From Adiantum capillus-veneris (taxonomy: Eukaryota; Streptophyta; Polypodiopsida; Polypodiales; Pteridaceae): 64,000 nucleotides of DNA. The DNA is taken from NCBI GenBank assembly GCA_014529385.2, contig CM043962.1, positions 89,353,680 to 89,417,679 on the forward strand. The letters run 5' to 3'. A program made the position numbers and the translations under genes. The notes under the pieces were generated by a model. That model saw nothing but the letters and a program-made list of their open reading frames with translations, was not told the origin of the DNA and did not search any database. Of this stretch, positions 11,092 to 22,559 are shown in pieces. Positions within the stretch are counted from its first letter, which is position 1. Every line of letters starts with the position of its first letter.

Positions 11092-12122
11092 TCAACCCTC
11101 TTGTACATCTTCCTTGCTTTCTTCTTCACTGGATGATTCCAGAGCTTCATGTTCACTTTGATCTTCACCTATGTTTTGCTCTTCTTCCTCATCAACATCT
11201 TCTATATCATTGTCTCCTCTTCTCTTAAACATTTTGATCCTTTTTCCCACAATGGGAATCTTTACTTCTGTACAATCTAGTTCAGACAAGCTGTAAGTAG
11301 CATTTTGATGCACATGGTTTACAACATACGGTTCAAACCATCTTTTTGAGAACTTATGCATGACTGTGTGCTGGTTTTCAAGGCTACTATCATACACTAG
11401 AACCCAGTCACCTTTGTCAATTGCTTTGCTCCTGAGTCGATGTCGCTTATCAAAGTAGTCCTTGTTTTTCAACCTTGCATTTTTAAGTCGTTATTTTGCA
11501 GCTTCAATGTCTCCAGGTCTTCTCTCTAGTTGTCGTATACGCAGTGCAAGGAGACCTTCCCTGCTAAGCCCCTCTTGCCAAGGTAGTACATTCCATGTGG
11601 GAATTGTATCTTCAATCGGCATCACTGGCTTTTGAGTATACATTAGCTCCGCAGGCATGTAGCCAGTTACTGAGCTATGTGTTGTACGATCAACCCATAA
11701 AGCATATGGTAACAGTTTTGGCCACTCACCAAGTATCTCATCTGCTAGAGTCCTAGAGGCATTGTGACTAGATCTGCAACCCATTTATAGTGCATGGCTC
11801 ATGGATATGTAGGGTGCAATCCATCACGATGTCAGACATTTGAATACATTTGACAAGTTACACACGACTCTACAAACTGAGATACATCTTTATACATCCC
11901 CTTCCACCAGTATTTTTCTTTTAACTTGGAGAAGGTTTCCCACACACCTCTGTGTCCAGCCCATAGACTCTCATGAAACTCTTGCATGAGCTTTACTTGA
12001 GTCTCTTTTTTACATATAACTTGTTGCGGTGTAGCACCCTTTTGTTTAGGATGTTTAGGTTTACTTTGCATTCTAAGGCCATAAAGAACTTCCCTCCATG
12101 TGTCATCTAAGGCTATGGTCAT
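11092..12122 (-). pseudogene. Gypsy integrase relic with deleted catalytic core
   Basis: Three minus-strand pieces. 12122-11832 holds the HHCC zinc domain (FHESLWAGHRGVWETFSKLK, then CVTC). 11784-11491 holds the end of the core (GYMPAELMYTQKP) and the following helix. 11472-11092 holds the C-terminal region (KGDWVLVYDSSLENQH, KRWFEPYVV), ending in an acidic tail. The D,D-bearing core that should separate the first two pieces is missing (only about 50 bp remain), and stops separate the parts. No LTR was identified on either side. Confidence 0.82.
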
Positions 12123-12475
12123 GTGAAGCTTAGTTGCCCGTTACATTAGTCGGAAATTTTTGATAGCGTGTAGATTTTCACCGGCTTACTATGCTTAAAA
12201 GAGCATAATTTTTAAACTATGCCGGTTTCTTGCCGATCAGTCCTCTTTCTCTCTATAGTTTGTGTCTCACTCCTTCACTACTTGCTGCTACCCGTGACGT
12301 TTTGGATTGTCGTGCATGCCTTGGTTAAAGTTGTTAAGGCTTGTAGACAACAACGCTTTGTGTGGCCATGTCCTAATGAACCTCCCTTTGTAGGATTGCA
12401 CAGACCTTCCATGCCGTAAATGATCTCTCTCCAGCCTTAGTGCTCAAAGCTCAATAGATGCATGTATTTGTGTTT
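12123..12475. other. Unannotated sequence left of the microsatellite cluster
   Basis: A frame of about 66 codons at 12219 has no recognisable similarity. The segment contains an inverted pair around CCGGC (CACCGGCTTACTATGC and GCCGGTTTC), which could form a weak stem. Nothing else is evident. Confidence 0.35.
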
Positions 12476-13026
<551 letters not shown>

Positions 13027-13413
13027 GGAGGGAGAATAAGCATTGGTTTTACAATCAGCCAATCAACAAAGCGATGATCAATAGGATCCACAATCAAGAA
13101 TCAAGAATCAACATCTACATTAAAAAAATCAAGAATTCACGTAATTGGAAAATTTTGATCGAACGAATCCAAAGCAGAAGGCGTGCAAGCCTAAGGCAAG
13201 AGTGGACCTTAATAGATAGCAAAGGCGAACAATAGGAGACAACTCTGGCGAATCTTGGATTTTTTTAAGGTCTTTACTCTAGATTTCTTGCTCTTGCCTT
13301 GGGTTGACTCATAATTGAAAGGTGAATCTCAAAAGTCATAGGTGGGATTGCACTAAGCCTAAGTTTTTGCTAGCGCTTAAAGGCAAATTAGAATTTTTAA
13401 GGCAAGTCTCAAA

Positions 13414-13633
13414 AAATTTTGAGGGGGTTGCACTAAATCGAGGTGAGGCACGATACTTTCTCCCAAAACTCAAAAAACTTACATATGAGAAATTTTAGGG
13501 GCAACTTTAATATATTTGAAGGCTATTACACTCAATTGTATGTAGGATTATACTAAACCTAGGTTCTTCCTCCAATTGTTGTGGGTGTCCTAACCTTCAA
13601 ATTAAATTTTACGAGTGTGTGGCCCATCCTATG

Positions 13634-13673
<40 letters not shown>

Positions 13674-13815
13674 CCCTTTTCTTTGCGCCCAATCCACTCT
13701 CTTTCTTGTTTTGTCTTGGTCTCCAACTCCCATCCCCTCCAACCCCTTTCCTTGTGTCACGTGGCAAGGGCCTTCAAGGTGTATTAGATATAGTCAAGGA
13801 AATTTGTAGATGGGA
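13414..13815. repeat. 402-bp direct repeat, copy 1
   Basis: Matches 15179-15580 over 402 bp with no indel (constant offset 1765) and about eight substitutions. Both copies contain a GA tract of the same length (13639-13671). They begin near AAATTTTGAGGGGG and end at GTAGATGGGA. There are no TG...CA ends, so they are not obviously LTRs. Confidence 0.93.
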
Positions 13816-13844
13816 AACCACTTCAAGAACACATTAAAATCTCA

Positions 13845-14414
13845 AGCCACATTTCTCCCTACCACGCCACTATCCTCGACATAGAATTTTATAAAGGTAC
13901 CAATTTTGCCTCCTCAAGCCTATTGGACTCCCATTGCCATCAAAAACCCCTAAACGCCTATAACTACATCCCTTGGATCTCTTGGCACCCTACGCATCAA
14001 AAAGTGTCCTTCATCATCAATGAACTCAAAAGATATATCATTAGGGGAAGCTCCTTGGATGGCTACCTCATTATCCGCAGCCTCTTCTACAAACGCCTTA
14101 GGACAAAAGGCTACCCACAAGGGTTTTTGCATAATGTGTTCAACAAAGTCACTTATCAGATCCGTACTTCCCTCTTGGAACCATCACTCCGACTTAAGAA
14201 AACACCTCCCATGACCTTCAAGCTACCTTTCACGCCTTCCACAAGAAAGCTATTACCCTCTCACTGTATCAGTAACCCCATTGCTCGGGCTTGCCAGTGC
14301 AACCCCACACTCTCACACCTACCTAGACCCACCATTTGTTGGACTTCGGGGCCCAGCATCCATAAACTTCTTGTACATGCCTTGCACCACCCCGATGAAC
14401 ACCCTAACCCTTGA
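13845..14414 (+). pseudogene. Penelope-like element reverse transcriptase, C-terminal and linker fragment
   Basis: The frame opens around 13845 and ends at a TGA at 14412. It begins with the RT thumb-proximal pattern ILDIEFYKGTNF, then LDSHCHQKPLNAYNYIPWIS, then WHPTHQKVSFIINELKRYII, then RLRTKGYPQGFL. The order 'LD(I/T)..(F/Y)KG, then QKP.N.Y.Y.P..S.HP, then RGYP' is the signature I know from Penelope-like elements, where it follows the catalytic YxDD. A linker-like piece follows (TFKLPFTPSTRKLL, PSIHKLLVHA). The catalytic RT core is absent and no GIY-YIG endonuclease follows the linker. That leaves either truncation or a family with permuted or missing endonuclease. The same-strand hammerhead fold at 15001 supports the assignment. 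Confidence 0.72.
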
Positions 14415-15000
14415 TGTAGCAGCCCTCTATGATGGTCTTGCTCATAGTGGGAAGTAGTGGTTGGTACCTACCTTCCACGCTATCACTTAACTTCTTCCCT
14501 CCTATTTTTGCTTTTCTCCATCAAATCCTCACAAATTGCTTTTCCCACCCTAATATAGCTCTCTATACTCCCCACATTTTTGGCATACCCTCTTTAACTC
14601 ATATCCAATGATCCCCTGTCTTTCTCTCGTTTTTGAAAAGCCTCGCTTACCAAAATGCATCGTTTGCTTGCTCGCTTAAATTCTCCCCCCTACATTGGTT
14701 GGCATCAAATCATACCCCCCCCCCCCCCCCCCCCCCTCTTTAATTTTTGGCATCTAATCACACCCTCACCCTTCTCTGCAAGAAATTAAAGTCTTTGGGT
14801 ACAACTTGTCTACCTCTTATCATTAAAGCAAGTACCACCCCTTCTACCTTACTCATTTCCTATGTACTTGAATACATTGCCATTAACTTCCCCCCCCCCC
14901 CCCCCCCCCCCCCCGCCCCCCCCCCCCAAAAAAAAGACATCCCACCTCAAATTGCCCCTCTATAAACCCTTGCTCACCCCCTCCATTTGTATCTAAACCC
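14415..15000 (+). other. 3' non-coding part of the Penelope-like unit with two poly-C runs
   Basis: C-rich sequence with homopolymer C runs at about 14715-14736 and 14890-14927 (the second interrupted by one G). The plus strand is strongly pyrimidine-biased. No endonuclease-like frame was found. Confidence 0.5.
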
Positions 15001-15042
15001 ACACCACTGATGAGCTCATTATGAGCGAAACGCGTTTGGTGT
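15001..15042 (+). ncRNA. Type I hammerhead ribozyme with minimal stem III
   Basis: All conserved core elements are present in order. Stem I 5' strand ACACCA (15001-15006); core CTGATGA (15007-15013); stem II GCTCA/TGAGC with loop TTA (15014-15026); GAA plus A15.1 (15027-15030); a 2-bp stem III AC/GT around GC (15030-15035); cleavage-site residue T at 15036 (GUU triplet); and stem I 3' strand TGGTGT (15037-15042), perfectly complementary over 6 bp. Very short stem III hammerheads are known from Penelope-like elements and retrozymes, where they act in repeated units. Cleavage is predicted after 15036. A GUU triplet is allowed but usually slower than GUC. Confidence 0.85.
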
Positions 15043-15178
15043 CCCACCCCCTTGTTCCCTAATCACCCCTTAATGCCCTCGTTAACCATTCTACTTTATG
15101 GTACTTCAACCTCTCATCGTTTTTTATCCTTTTATATTTGGAGTCGTCTCGCACGCTTGCTTACCGTTTTTTGATCGT

Positions 15179-15398
15179 AAATTTTGAGGGGGTTGCACTA
15201 AATCGAGGTGAGGCACGATACTTTCTCCCAAAACTCAAAAAAATTACATATGAGAAATTTTAGAGGCAACTTTATTATATTTGAAGTCTATTACACTCAA
15301 TTGTATGTAGGATTATACTAAACCTAGGTTCTTCCTCCAATTGTTGTGGGTGTCCTAACCTTCAAATTAAATTTTACGAGTGTGTGGCCCATCCTATG

Positions 15399-15438
<40 letters not shown>

Positions 15439-15580
15439 CCCTTTTCTTTGCGCCCAATCCACTCTCTTTCTTGTTTTGTCTTGGTCTCCAACTCCCATCC
15501 CCTCCAACCCCTTTCCTCATGTCACGTGGCAAGGGCCTCCAAGGTGTATTAGATATAGTCAAGGAAATTTGTAGATGGGA
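15179..15580. repeat. 402-bp direct repeat, copy 2
   Basis: Second copy of the repeat at 13414-13815, flanking the segment with the Penelope-like fragment and the ribozyme fold. The equal GA tract length implies a recent duplication. Confidence 0.93.
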
Positions 15581-15905
15581 TTACACTAAACGTAGGTTTT
15601 TCTTGAGCACTTGCGTACACAATATTTTTTTTTCTATTATTCAATAGTCTATTATCTATACTCTTTATAATGAAGTTTGAAAAATTAGAGGAAGGTGAGG
15701 TCTCCACGTGTCGCCTTTTGGTTGATTTGCACAGCATGTTGGATCAACACCAAAATTGAGTTGTTGAGTCCCTGTTGGTTGTCCTCCTTGCTATAGACGC
15801 ATCGAAGAGCCTTCCAAAATTACATGAAGTACTCCAAATTCAATGCAAATATATTCTTTTTGAATGCCTTGAAATAGTCAAAATCGTACACCTGACATTG
15901 TGCTA

Positions 15906-15979
<74 letters not shown>

Positions 15980-17993
15980 GTAGTTGTTTTTACTCATATA
16001 ATAAGAAATAAATGAACTTTAACGCTCAAAAGACAGTTGGATTTAGAAAAAAGGCAATGATTAGTACAAAAACAACTCAAGCTTAGAATTATCTTTGTAC
16101 ATGGCTATAAGGATGAGGTCTCATTCTAGTATACAATGATAATAACCCATCAAAAAAGTAATTCAAAGTAGTAGGAGCAAGTGAAGTCATGGACAACCAT
16201 TTGCTTCAAGCCAAAAAAATCCAAGAAAGGATAGAGTGTTCACTTGCATCCATTCAAACAAAACAACAGATATGTTAGTTTTGAATGCATTTTACAGGTG
16301 TTATTGGACGATATTAGTTGTTATCCATGTCCAACTTACAACTCTTTAACTTTAAAACAGACATTCGGAGTGTATATGTAATCCAATTATAATAAAGTAT
16401 AAGATGTATGTATTTTATATCAAATTAAAAAAAAACTCTTGGATTAATGAAAGTAATTATATGTGAGGTTCCTATAAAGACCCATTTTTTAGACCTTAAA
16501 TAGATAATATATATATATCATTCTGATCAGAAGGCCACAACCCCTTCTAATCAAAGTGTCTCAAAAAAAACCCCCCGAAAAGACTAAAAAATGTTTTGTA
16601 AGTTTTAGTTCAAAGCATCTTTTTTCATTTTATCGTCTATCTCCATACAATCACATTCATTTTGATTTTTAGACTTAATCCTCAACTCGTTTTGTTTGGT
16701 CTAAAAATCCGGACTAGTATTTCGGGTCAAAAAAAATTACCAAGAACATAATTGCATACTCACTACTATACGACACTTATTATATCAACCAATGACAAGT
16801 TTAAACCTACAATAGGATACGGTAAGCACAACCATACTGTCGTGATAAAAAATCTGTAAAAAGCCAATGAGCTGTGCCGAGAGAGCGATATCCATAATAC
16901 ATTTTTTAAAGTAAGTCACCAGGAGAATTGATACCTAAAATATGTACAAACTTTAAAAAATACAGATGACTGTTGCATTTTTGCTAGACGTATCACCCAT
17001 AGTAGGGCAAGACATCCTTTCAACCATCCTGCCCCCCTTTTTTTACAACCTCAGAGTTTTGGCAAAGAATGACCATTAGAGTCATATACCATGCTTTTTG
17101 AAGGAGATCTATACTCCCAACAAGAAACCTATGTTTACACAAAGACCACCATCCTTGCAACCTATAATGTGAGCAACCAAGGCTAAGAGTTTTTATAAAA
17201 CATCAATCTTATTATGCTGCACAAAAAAAACCAGAACGTCTGGTGTGAAAAAATCAGTAAAAAAAGTACTTTTGTTTAATAGAATACGGACCTGAGAAGC
17301 ACCATCCTTTTCTACCAGCTCCATGGTTAGACAATAGGCAAGCCGCCAAGAAAGCCCTCAAATCTCTCTTTACTCAAACACAAACACCACGCAAAAGACA
17401 AGACTAAGTGAGGGACTCAGGGTCATCCTCACCTTATAGAGTATTCCATTAGTGGAGGGAGTGATGAGGAGACCTACGTGTATGATTCCATTTGAATTTT
17501 TATCGGCTCCCAAAGCGCTTGGCTACAATCGGCAGCCGCCATGACCCTCTACATAGGGGATAGAGTGGGAGAGAAGAGGAGAGAAAAATATCATCATACT
17601 ATGTGCAGGTGCACAGAGCTCATTTGGCAGCAGGGTCGTGAGGTAGAGAGGGGCAGAGGACAAGTGTGAACAACATACTCGATGTGTACTACAATTATTT
17701 ATAACAGCTAATACGATATCTCATAAATGAACGCCAGCTACCCTATTTTGGGGTAGTGTCCCATATTTCAGGTATGCCAAAAAACATAATCTTTGAGAGG
17801 CCAAAAAAACTTATCAAAAGTGGTGTAGGAGGGATCAGTCAAGGGGGGGGGGGGGGGGGTGGATGTTATTTTGAGGGGTTGCGGGGATTTCTTATATATA
17901 AAAAATTCCACTCCTAAACAAAACCTGGTCTGGAGTCAGCCTTTGTACTAGGTTAGCATTAGCTGTATAAGTACTTAGGTGTGTGTGTGTGTG
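15581..17993. other. Gene-free AT-rich region with a (TG)n tract
   Basis: No coding similarity in any frame. Contents: a (TG)n run at about 15909-15977, a poly-G run at about 17847-17860, and a (GT)n run just before the Copia LTR at 17980-17996. The rest is AT-rich single-copy-looking sequence. Confidence 0.6.
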
Positions 17994-18078
17994 TGTTTTA
18001 GAAAATATGACGTAGCTATGTAGATAATTGAGTAGATTACTTAATGAAGAGAAATAACTTTCACACGAGAGATTGTAG

Positions 18079-18128
<50 letters not shown>

Positions 18129-18717
18129 GACCACCAACGATATACGTGGTTCACCCAATGTGGGCTACGTCCACGAGAAAGCAGCCACTCAATGGCTTTA
18201 GTACTTCCAACAAGAAGTAAGTTACAAGGGGATTATACCCTTTTGGATCTCCCGCCTTGCTTCACTCTCACCACCTCACATCAACTTCACAATGCACCAC
18301 AATCCGTTTTTGTGTGTAGAAGAGGCCTCCTTTTATAGGCCAAAAGGGTTGCCCTCTCTCATGAGAGGCAGACGTGTGTAGCCGCCCTTGTGTTGACAAG
18401 TCCAAATCGGACCCTCCAATCTGCCCATGTGTGGCCACCCTTGAGAAGACAAGTCCGCTTTTGAATTCGGCCACCGGCTATCGGCCAATCGACCGGTCAT
18501 TTTCCACCACTTTTCGACCGTGGTCTGGTCATAATATTCTGACAAAAAGGAATATTCCGACACAACATGAAGATTTTGGTTTCTGACGAGTGATTTTGGT
18601 TTTTGACGAGTGATTTTTCTTCACGCACGATGGCTTTCTCCTCATAATGGAGGCCTTACAAATGTGCGTTTTTAACACAAAAAATTACAAGGGGTAAATC
18701 ATCCCCCATACTTAACA
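17994..18717 (-). repeat. 3' LTR of the Copia element
   Basis: About 724 bp ending in TTAACA next to the purine tract. It includes a long GA tract (about 18082-18131) absent from the other LTR. It matches 22096-22550 closely (for example GGTTCACCCAATGTGGGCTA in both). Confidence 0.85.
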
Positions 18718-18732
18718 ATGTCCCACTTGGAG
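18718..18732 (-). other. Polypurine tract of the Copia element
   Basis: The minus strand reads CTCCAAGTGGGACAT directly before the 3' LTR (TGTTAAG...). This is the usual Copia sequence context for plus-strand priming. Confidence 0.75.
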
Positions 18733-18780
18733 ATTGATCTCGAACCCAAACGTTTGACTACTTTCCATCATGGCTTCTTA

Positions 18781-20682
18781 TCATCGAATGTCGATTGAAG
18801 ATGAGCAAAAGCTCAACTTCTCCTTGTTGACCACCTTTCTAAACATGTCTGCAGGATTTTCACTTGTATGCACATTTCCTAGCTTTAGCTTATCCTCTTC
18901 CAAAAGAGTGTGTATGAAGTGATATCTCACCTCAATGTGCTTTGTCCTTGAATGAAATGTTGAGTTCTTTGCAAGATGGGTAGCACTTTGGATATCACTG
19001 TACAAGACACATTGTCTTGTTTGAATCCAAGCTCTTCCAAGAATCTAGGAAGCCACAACATTTCTTTGCTTGCCTCCGTCATTGCTACATACTTTGCTTC
19101 CGTGGTAGAAATTGAGACCACTTTCTACAGCTTTGAAACCCAACTTATTGTTGTGCCTCCAACTGTGAAGACATAGCTAGTAGTGCTCCTTTGAGTATCT
19201 TTGTCAATTGTCATATCTGCATCAGCATACCCTTGCAAGAAAATATAAGTGCCTCCAAAATACAAAGCATTTTTTGTTGTCCCCTTTAGATACCTAGGTA
19301 TCCACTTCATAGCTTGACAGTGCTCTTTACATGGGTTGTCTATGAACCTACTTACAACTCCCACTACAAGTGCAATGTTTGGCCTTGTCCAAACCATAGC
19401 ATACATAAGAGAACCTACCGCTGCAGCATATGGAACTTTAGACATATAGGCTATCGCCTCTTGTGTCTTTGGACACATATCCTTGGTTAGTTTAAAGTGA
19501 CCAGCCAAAGGTGTAGAAATCGTTTTTGCATTTTGCATTGCAAACCTTTCTAGTACCTTCTTGATGTAATCCTCTTGAGATAGCTTTATTGTCTTCTTCA
19601 TCCTGTCCCTTGGTATCTTCATACCAAGTATCCTCTTTGCAGCACCTAAATCTTTCATTGGAAAATATTTAGACAGCTCCTCTTGCATGTCTTTGATGTC
19701 CTGCATGTTAGCATTGCAATCAGCATATCATCAACATACAACATTAGGATTCCCATCTCCTAAATTCTTTGTAAAGATTCAGTGATTTGAGTTGCATCTT
19801 GTGAATCCATGATCCAACATCCATCCATCAAACTTCAAGTACCATTGTCTTGATGCTTGATTTAAACCACACAAGCTTTTCTTCAATCTGCAAACCATTT
19901 TCTCCTTACCTTTTACTTCATACCCCTTTCGTTGAAGCATGTAAATTTCATCCTCTAAGTCACCATGAGGGAACGCTGTATTTACATCCATTTGCTCAAG
20001 ATCTAAATCTTGAGTAGCCACAAGGCTTAAGACAACAAGCGTAATTAAGTTCATTTTTACAATAGGAGAAAATATTATATTGAAATCAATACCTTCCTCT
20101 TGAGAAAACCCTTTTACCACAAGCCTAGACTTGTACCTTTTCTTCCCACCTTCTGCTTCCTTCAGCTTATACACCCATTTGTTTTGAAGTGCCCATTTAC
20201 CTTTAGGCAACTCAACCAACTCCCATGTTTGGTTATGATGTAATGAGTCCATCTCCACTTGCATGCTCTTCATCCATTCTTCTTTTGGATTCTTGATGCA
20301 TAACTTCTTCATATGATTCTAGCTCTCTAGAATCTAAGATCAAGAGATGGTTGAAGGATGGAACAAACCTTTCTAGAGGTCTACTTGCTCTTGTAGATCT
20401 TCCGGGAATAGGTTGAGGCTCCTCATTTGGTTGACGTTGTTGCACATTGTCACCGTTTGTAGTCCTTGAGTCTTCACCGTCCTCAAGCTCCATGTTCTAA
20501 TCCTTTGTTTCTTTTGTTTGTTTTCTTTCCAAGTAATGTTTGTACATATTTTGTTCGTTAAAAAGTACATCCCTACTCCTAAAGATTTTACCATCTTTAG
20601 GATTCCATATGCGATACCCAAAGTCACTTTCTACATAGCCAATAAAGAAACACTTTTTGGACTTTGCATTTAGCTTTGACAT
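18781..20682 (-). pseudogene. Copia integrase C-terminus, reverse transcriptase and RNase H
   Basis: Read in pieces on the minus strand. 20682-20497: the integrase end (KSKKCFFIGYVESDFGYRIW). 20312-19779: RT N-terminal half (WVYKLKEAEGGKKRYKSRLV, VNTAFPHGDLEDEIYM, CGLNQASRQW). About 19735-19700: the catalytic YVDDML, in a shifted frame. 19706-19125: RT connection and start of RNase H (YADADMTIDKDTQRSTTSYV). 19121-18781: the RNase H end (STTEAKYVAMTEASKEMLWL, RTKHIEVRYHFI). Several stops and frameshifts make it non-functional, although the catalytic YVDD is intact. Confidence 0.9.
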
Positions 20683-21353
20683 TAGGCTCCATTGTCGAAT
20701 GTGAGGCGTTTAATTTTATTGCATGTTTCATTCTCCACAACGGCTTTCCACCTTTCAAACCTAGTAGAAGCTTCTTTGTTTGAAGGATTTGCATTCCTTT
20801 GGCACTCATATGCCCAAGCCGATAGTGCCACACCACACTGTCAACTTGTGTAGTTATTGCATAAGTAAAGTGTACCAACGTTTTCTCCTTTGGCAACCAC
20901 CAAAGATCCCTTTGAGATCTTCCACCATTTGTTTCGGAATGCAATGTTGTGACCTTCATAGTCCCACTCTCTTGTAGAGATTAAATTCTTGCAAAGAGAA
21001 GGAATATGCCTAGCATCTTTAAGATTCCATTCATTTTCGTTAGCAGTTTTGACACGAAGTGTACCTTTACCGACAATTTCACAAGCTTCATCATCTCCCA
21101 AGTATACATACCCAAAGTTACCTTTGGTGTAATGTTGGAAATGTTGCTTGTGTGGTGTTGCATGGCATGAAGCCCAGGAATCTATTATCCAGGAATTAGA
21201 CACATCGTCTAATGAGAGAATTAGAGAATCTTGCTCTACTTTATGTGTCACATTGGTCTTGATGTTGGCTTGTTGTCTTGAGACTCCGACTCTTGCTTCT
21301 TCTTTGACCAGCAATCCTTCTTGATGTGGCCTTTCTTGTCGTAGTTCAAACAT
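20624..21353 (-). pseudogene. Copia protease and pre-integrase zinc domain
   Basis: The frame from 21353 carries the protease active-site region as WIIDSWASCHAT. The usual motif is D(S/T)GA, so the catalytic glycine is W here and the enzyme would be inactive. An overlapping frame from 20959 carries the GAG-pre-integrase motif VVWHYRLGHMSAKGMQIL. After LLLGLKGG the reading passes within about 90 bp to the integrase C-terminus, so the whole D,D-35-E integrase core (normally about 1 kb with its flanks) has been deleted. Confidence 0.87.
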
Positions 21354-21425
21354 TCAAGAACTGACTTTTTGCGTGACTTGCTCTGCCTTGAGCGATCATG
21401 ATCCTTTTGGTTTTTGAACCTCTCC

Positions 21426-22022
21426 TTAGGCCTTCCTCTTGTTTACTATGCTTCTCCTTCGCATTTCCTCACTTAGGAGAGCACCCACAATATCATCAAA
21501 CTTAAGAGTATTTGTGCCAGAAATAGAGTTACTTACAGCCATCACAAGGTTGTCCCAACTATTTGGTAGAGACGATAGTATAAGGAGAGCTCGCACTTTG
21601 TCATCAAAATTGATTTTCACCGCTTGAAGTTGATTTATATAGGTGTTAAAGTCATTTAGGTGTTCTGGAACTGAACCATTCTCTACCATCTTTAATTTGA
21701 ACAAACGCTTCATGAGAAATACCTTATTGGATGCCGATGGTTTCTCATAGAGGCCGTCAAGTGACTTGATCAAGTCCTCCGTGGTCTTTATCTCCAAAAC
21801 ATTGAAGGCCACCATTGACACCAAGCTTGACCGGATTGTTTCCAAGGCCTTTTCGTCAAGGACAATCCATGCTTCATCTGCCATCGTTGCAGGCTTCTTT
21901 GCAAGAGCACCTAGTGGCAAATAGAGGTCCTTCTAGTAGAGATAGTCTTCAATCTGCATCTTCCAATGTTGGTAGTTTTTGACGATGAAGTTCTCAATCT
22001 TGAGCTTCCCTTTCTCCGCCAT
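21426..22022 (-). pseudogene. Copia gag
   Basis: The natural start is the ATG at 22022-22020 (MAEKGKLKIENFIVKNYQHW). A TAG at 21935-21933 interrupts the frame after QIEDYLY, and the frame then continues to 21426. The gag fold (UBN2/Retrotran_gag type) is recognisable from KALETIRSSL, LIKSLDGLYEKPSASNKVFL and LLILSSLPNSWDNLVMAV. The following zinc-knuckle region lies just downstream (about 21300-21420), degraded and out of frame. Confidence 0.88.
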
Positions 22023-22080
22023 CACTCCCACTCAATTCAAGGAATCGTTTCCTTGAGATACTTTTGTTACAAGAAAACCT

Positions 22081-22093
22081 TGCTCTGATACCA
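22081..22093 (-). other. Primer-binding site, initiator tRNA-Met
   Basis: The minus strand reads TGGTATCAGAGCA, the standard complement of plant initiator tRNA-Met used by Copia elements, two bases inside the 5' LTR. Confidence 0.92.
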
Positions 22094-22095
22094 AC

Positions 22096-22556
22096 TGTTA
22101 GGAAATAGGACGTAGCTAAGTAGATAATTGAGTAGATTACTTAATATAGAGAGATAATTTTCACACACGAGAGATTATAAAGTAGAGAGACAGAGAGAGA
22201 CCATACACGATATACATGGTTCACCCAATGTGGGCTACGTCCATGGGAAAGCAGCCACTCAATGGCTTTAGTACTTCAAACAAGAAGGAAGTTACAAAGG
22301 GATTATACCCTCTTGGAGCTCCCGCCTTGCTTCACTCTCACCACCTCACATTAACTTCACATGCTTCACAATCCATTTTTGTGTGTAGAAGAGACCTCCT
22401 TTTATAGGCCAAAAGGGCTGCCCTCTCTCATGAGAGGCAGGCGTGTGTAGTCGCCCTTGTGTTGACAAGTCCAAATCGGACCCTCCAATCCACCCATGTG
22501 TGACTGCCCTTGAGAAGACAAGTCCACTTTTGAGTTCGGCCACCGGCCATTGAATT
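22096..22556 (-). repeat. 5' LTR of the Copia element, truncated
   Basis: Begins TGTTAGGAAA next to the primer site and follows the other LTR to about 22550 (CGGCCACCGGC), then switches to LINE ORF1-like sequence. The outer roughly 250 bp of the LTR, which would hold the upstream promoter part, is missing. Confidence 0.85.
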
Positions 22557-22559
22557 CGT

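Larger units (their letters stand above)
17994..22556 (-). mobile_element. Copia-type LTR retrotransposon, decayed
   Basis: Minus-strand element with 3' LTR at 17994-18717, internal region 18718-22095 and a partial 5' LTR from 22096. The LTR copies match up to about 22550 and then diverge, so the 5' LTR lacks its outer part and no target duplication can be checked. The initiator-tRNA primer site and the purine tract are both present. Gag, protease, pre-integrase, RT and RNase H are recognisable. The integrase core is deleted and stops are scattered. The left end abuts a (GT)n tract, which may blur the exact boundary by a few bases. Confidence 0.88.

Noticed and set aside
13414-15580. LTR retrotransposon with 402-bp LTRs
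   Set aside because: Ends are not TG...CA, no primer-binding site or purine tract lies inside, and the coding part resembles a Penelope-like element.
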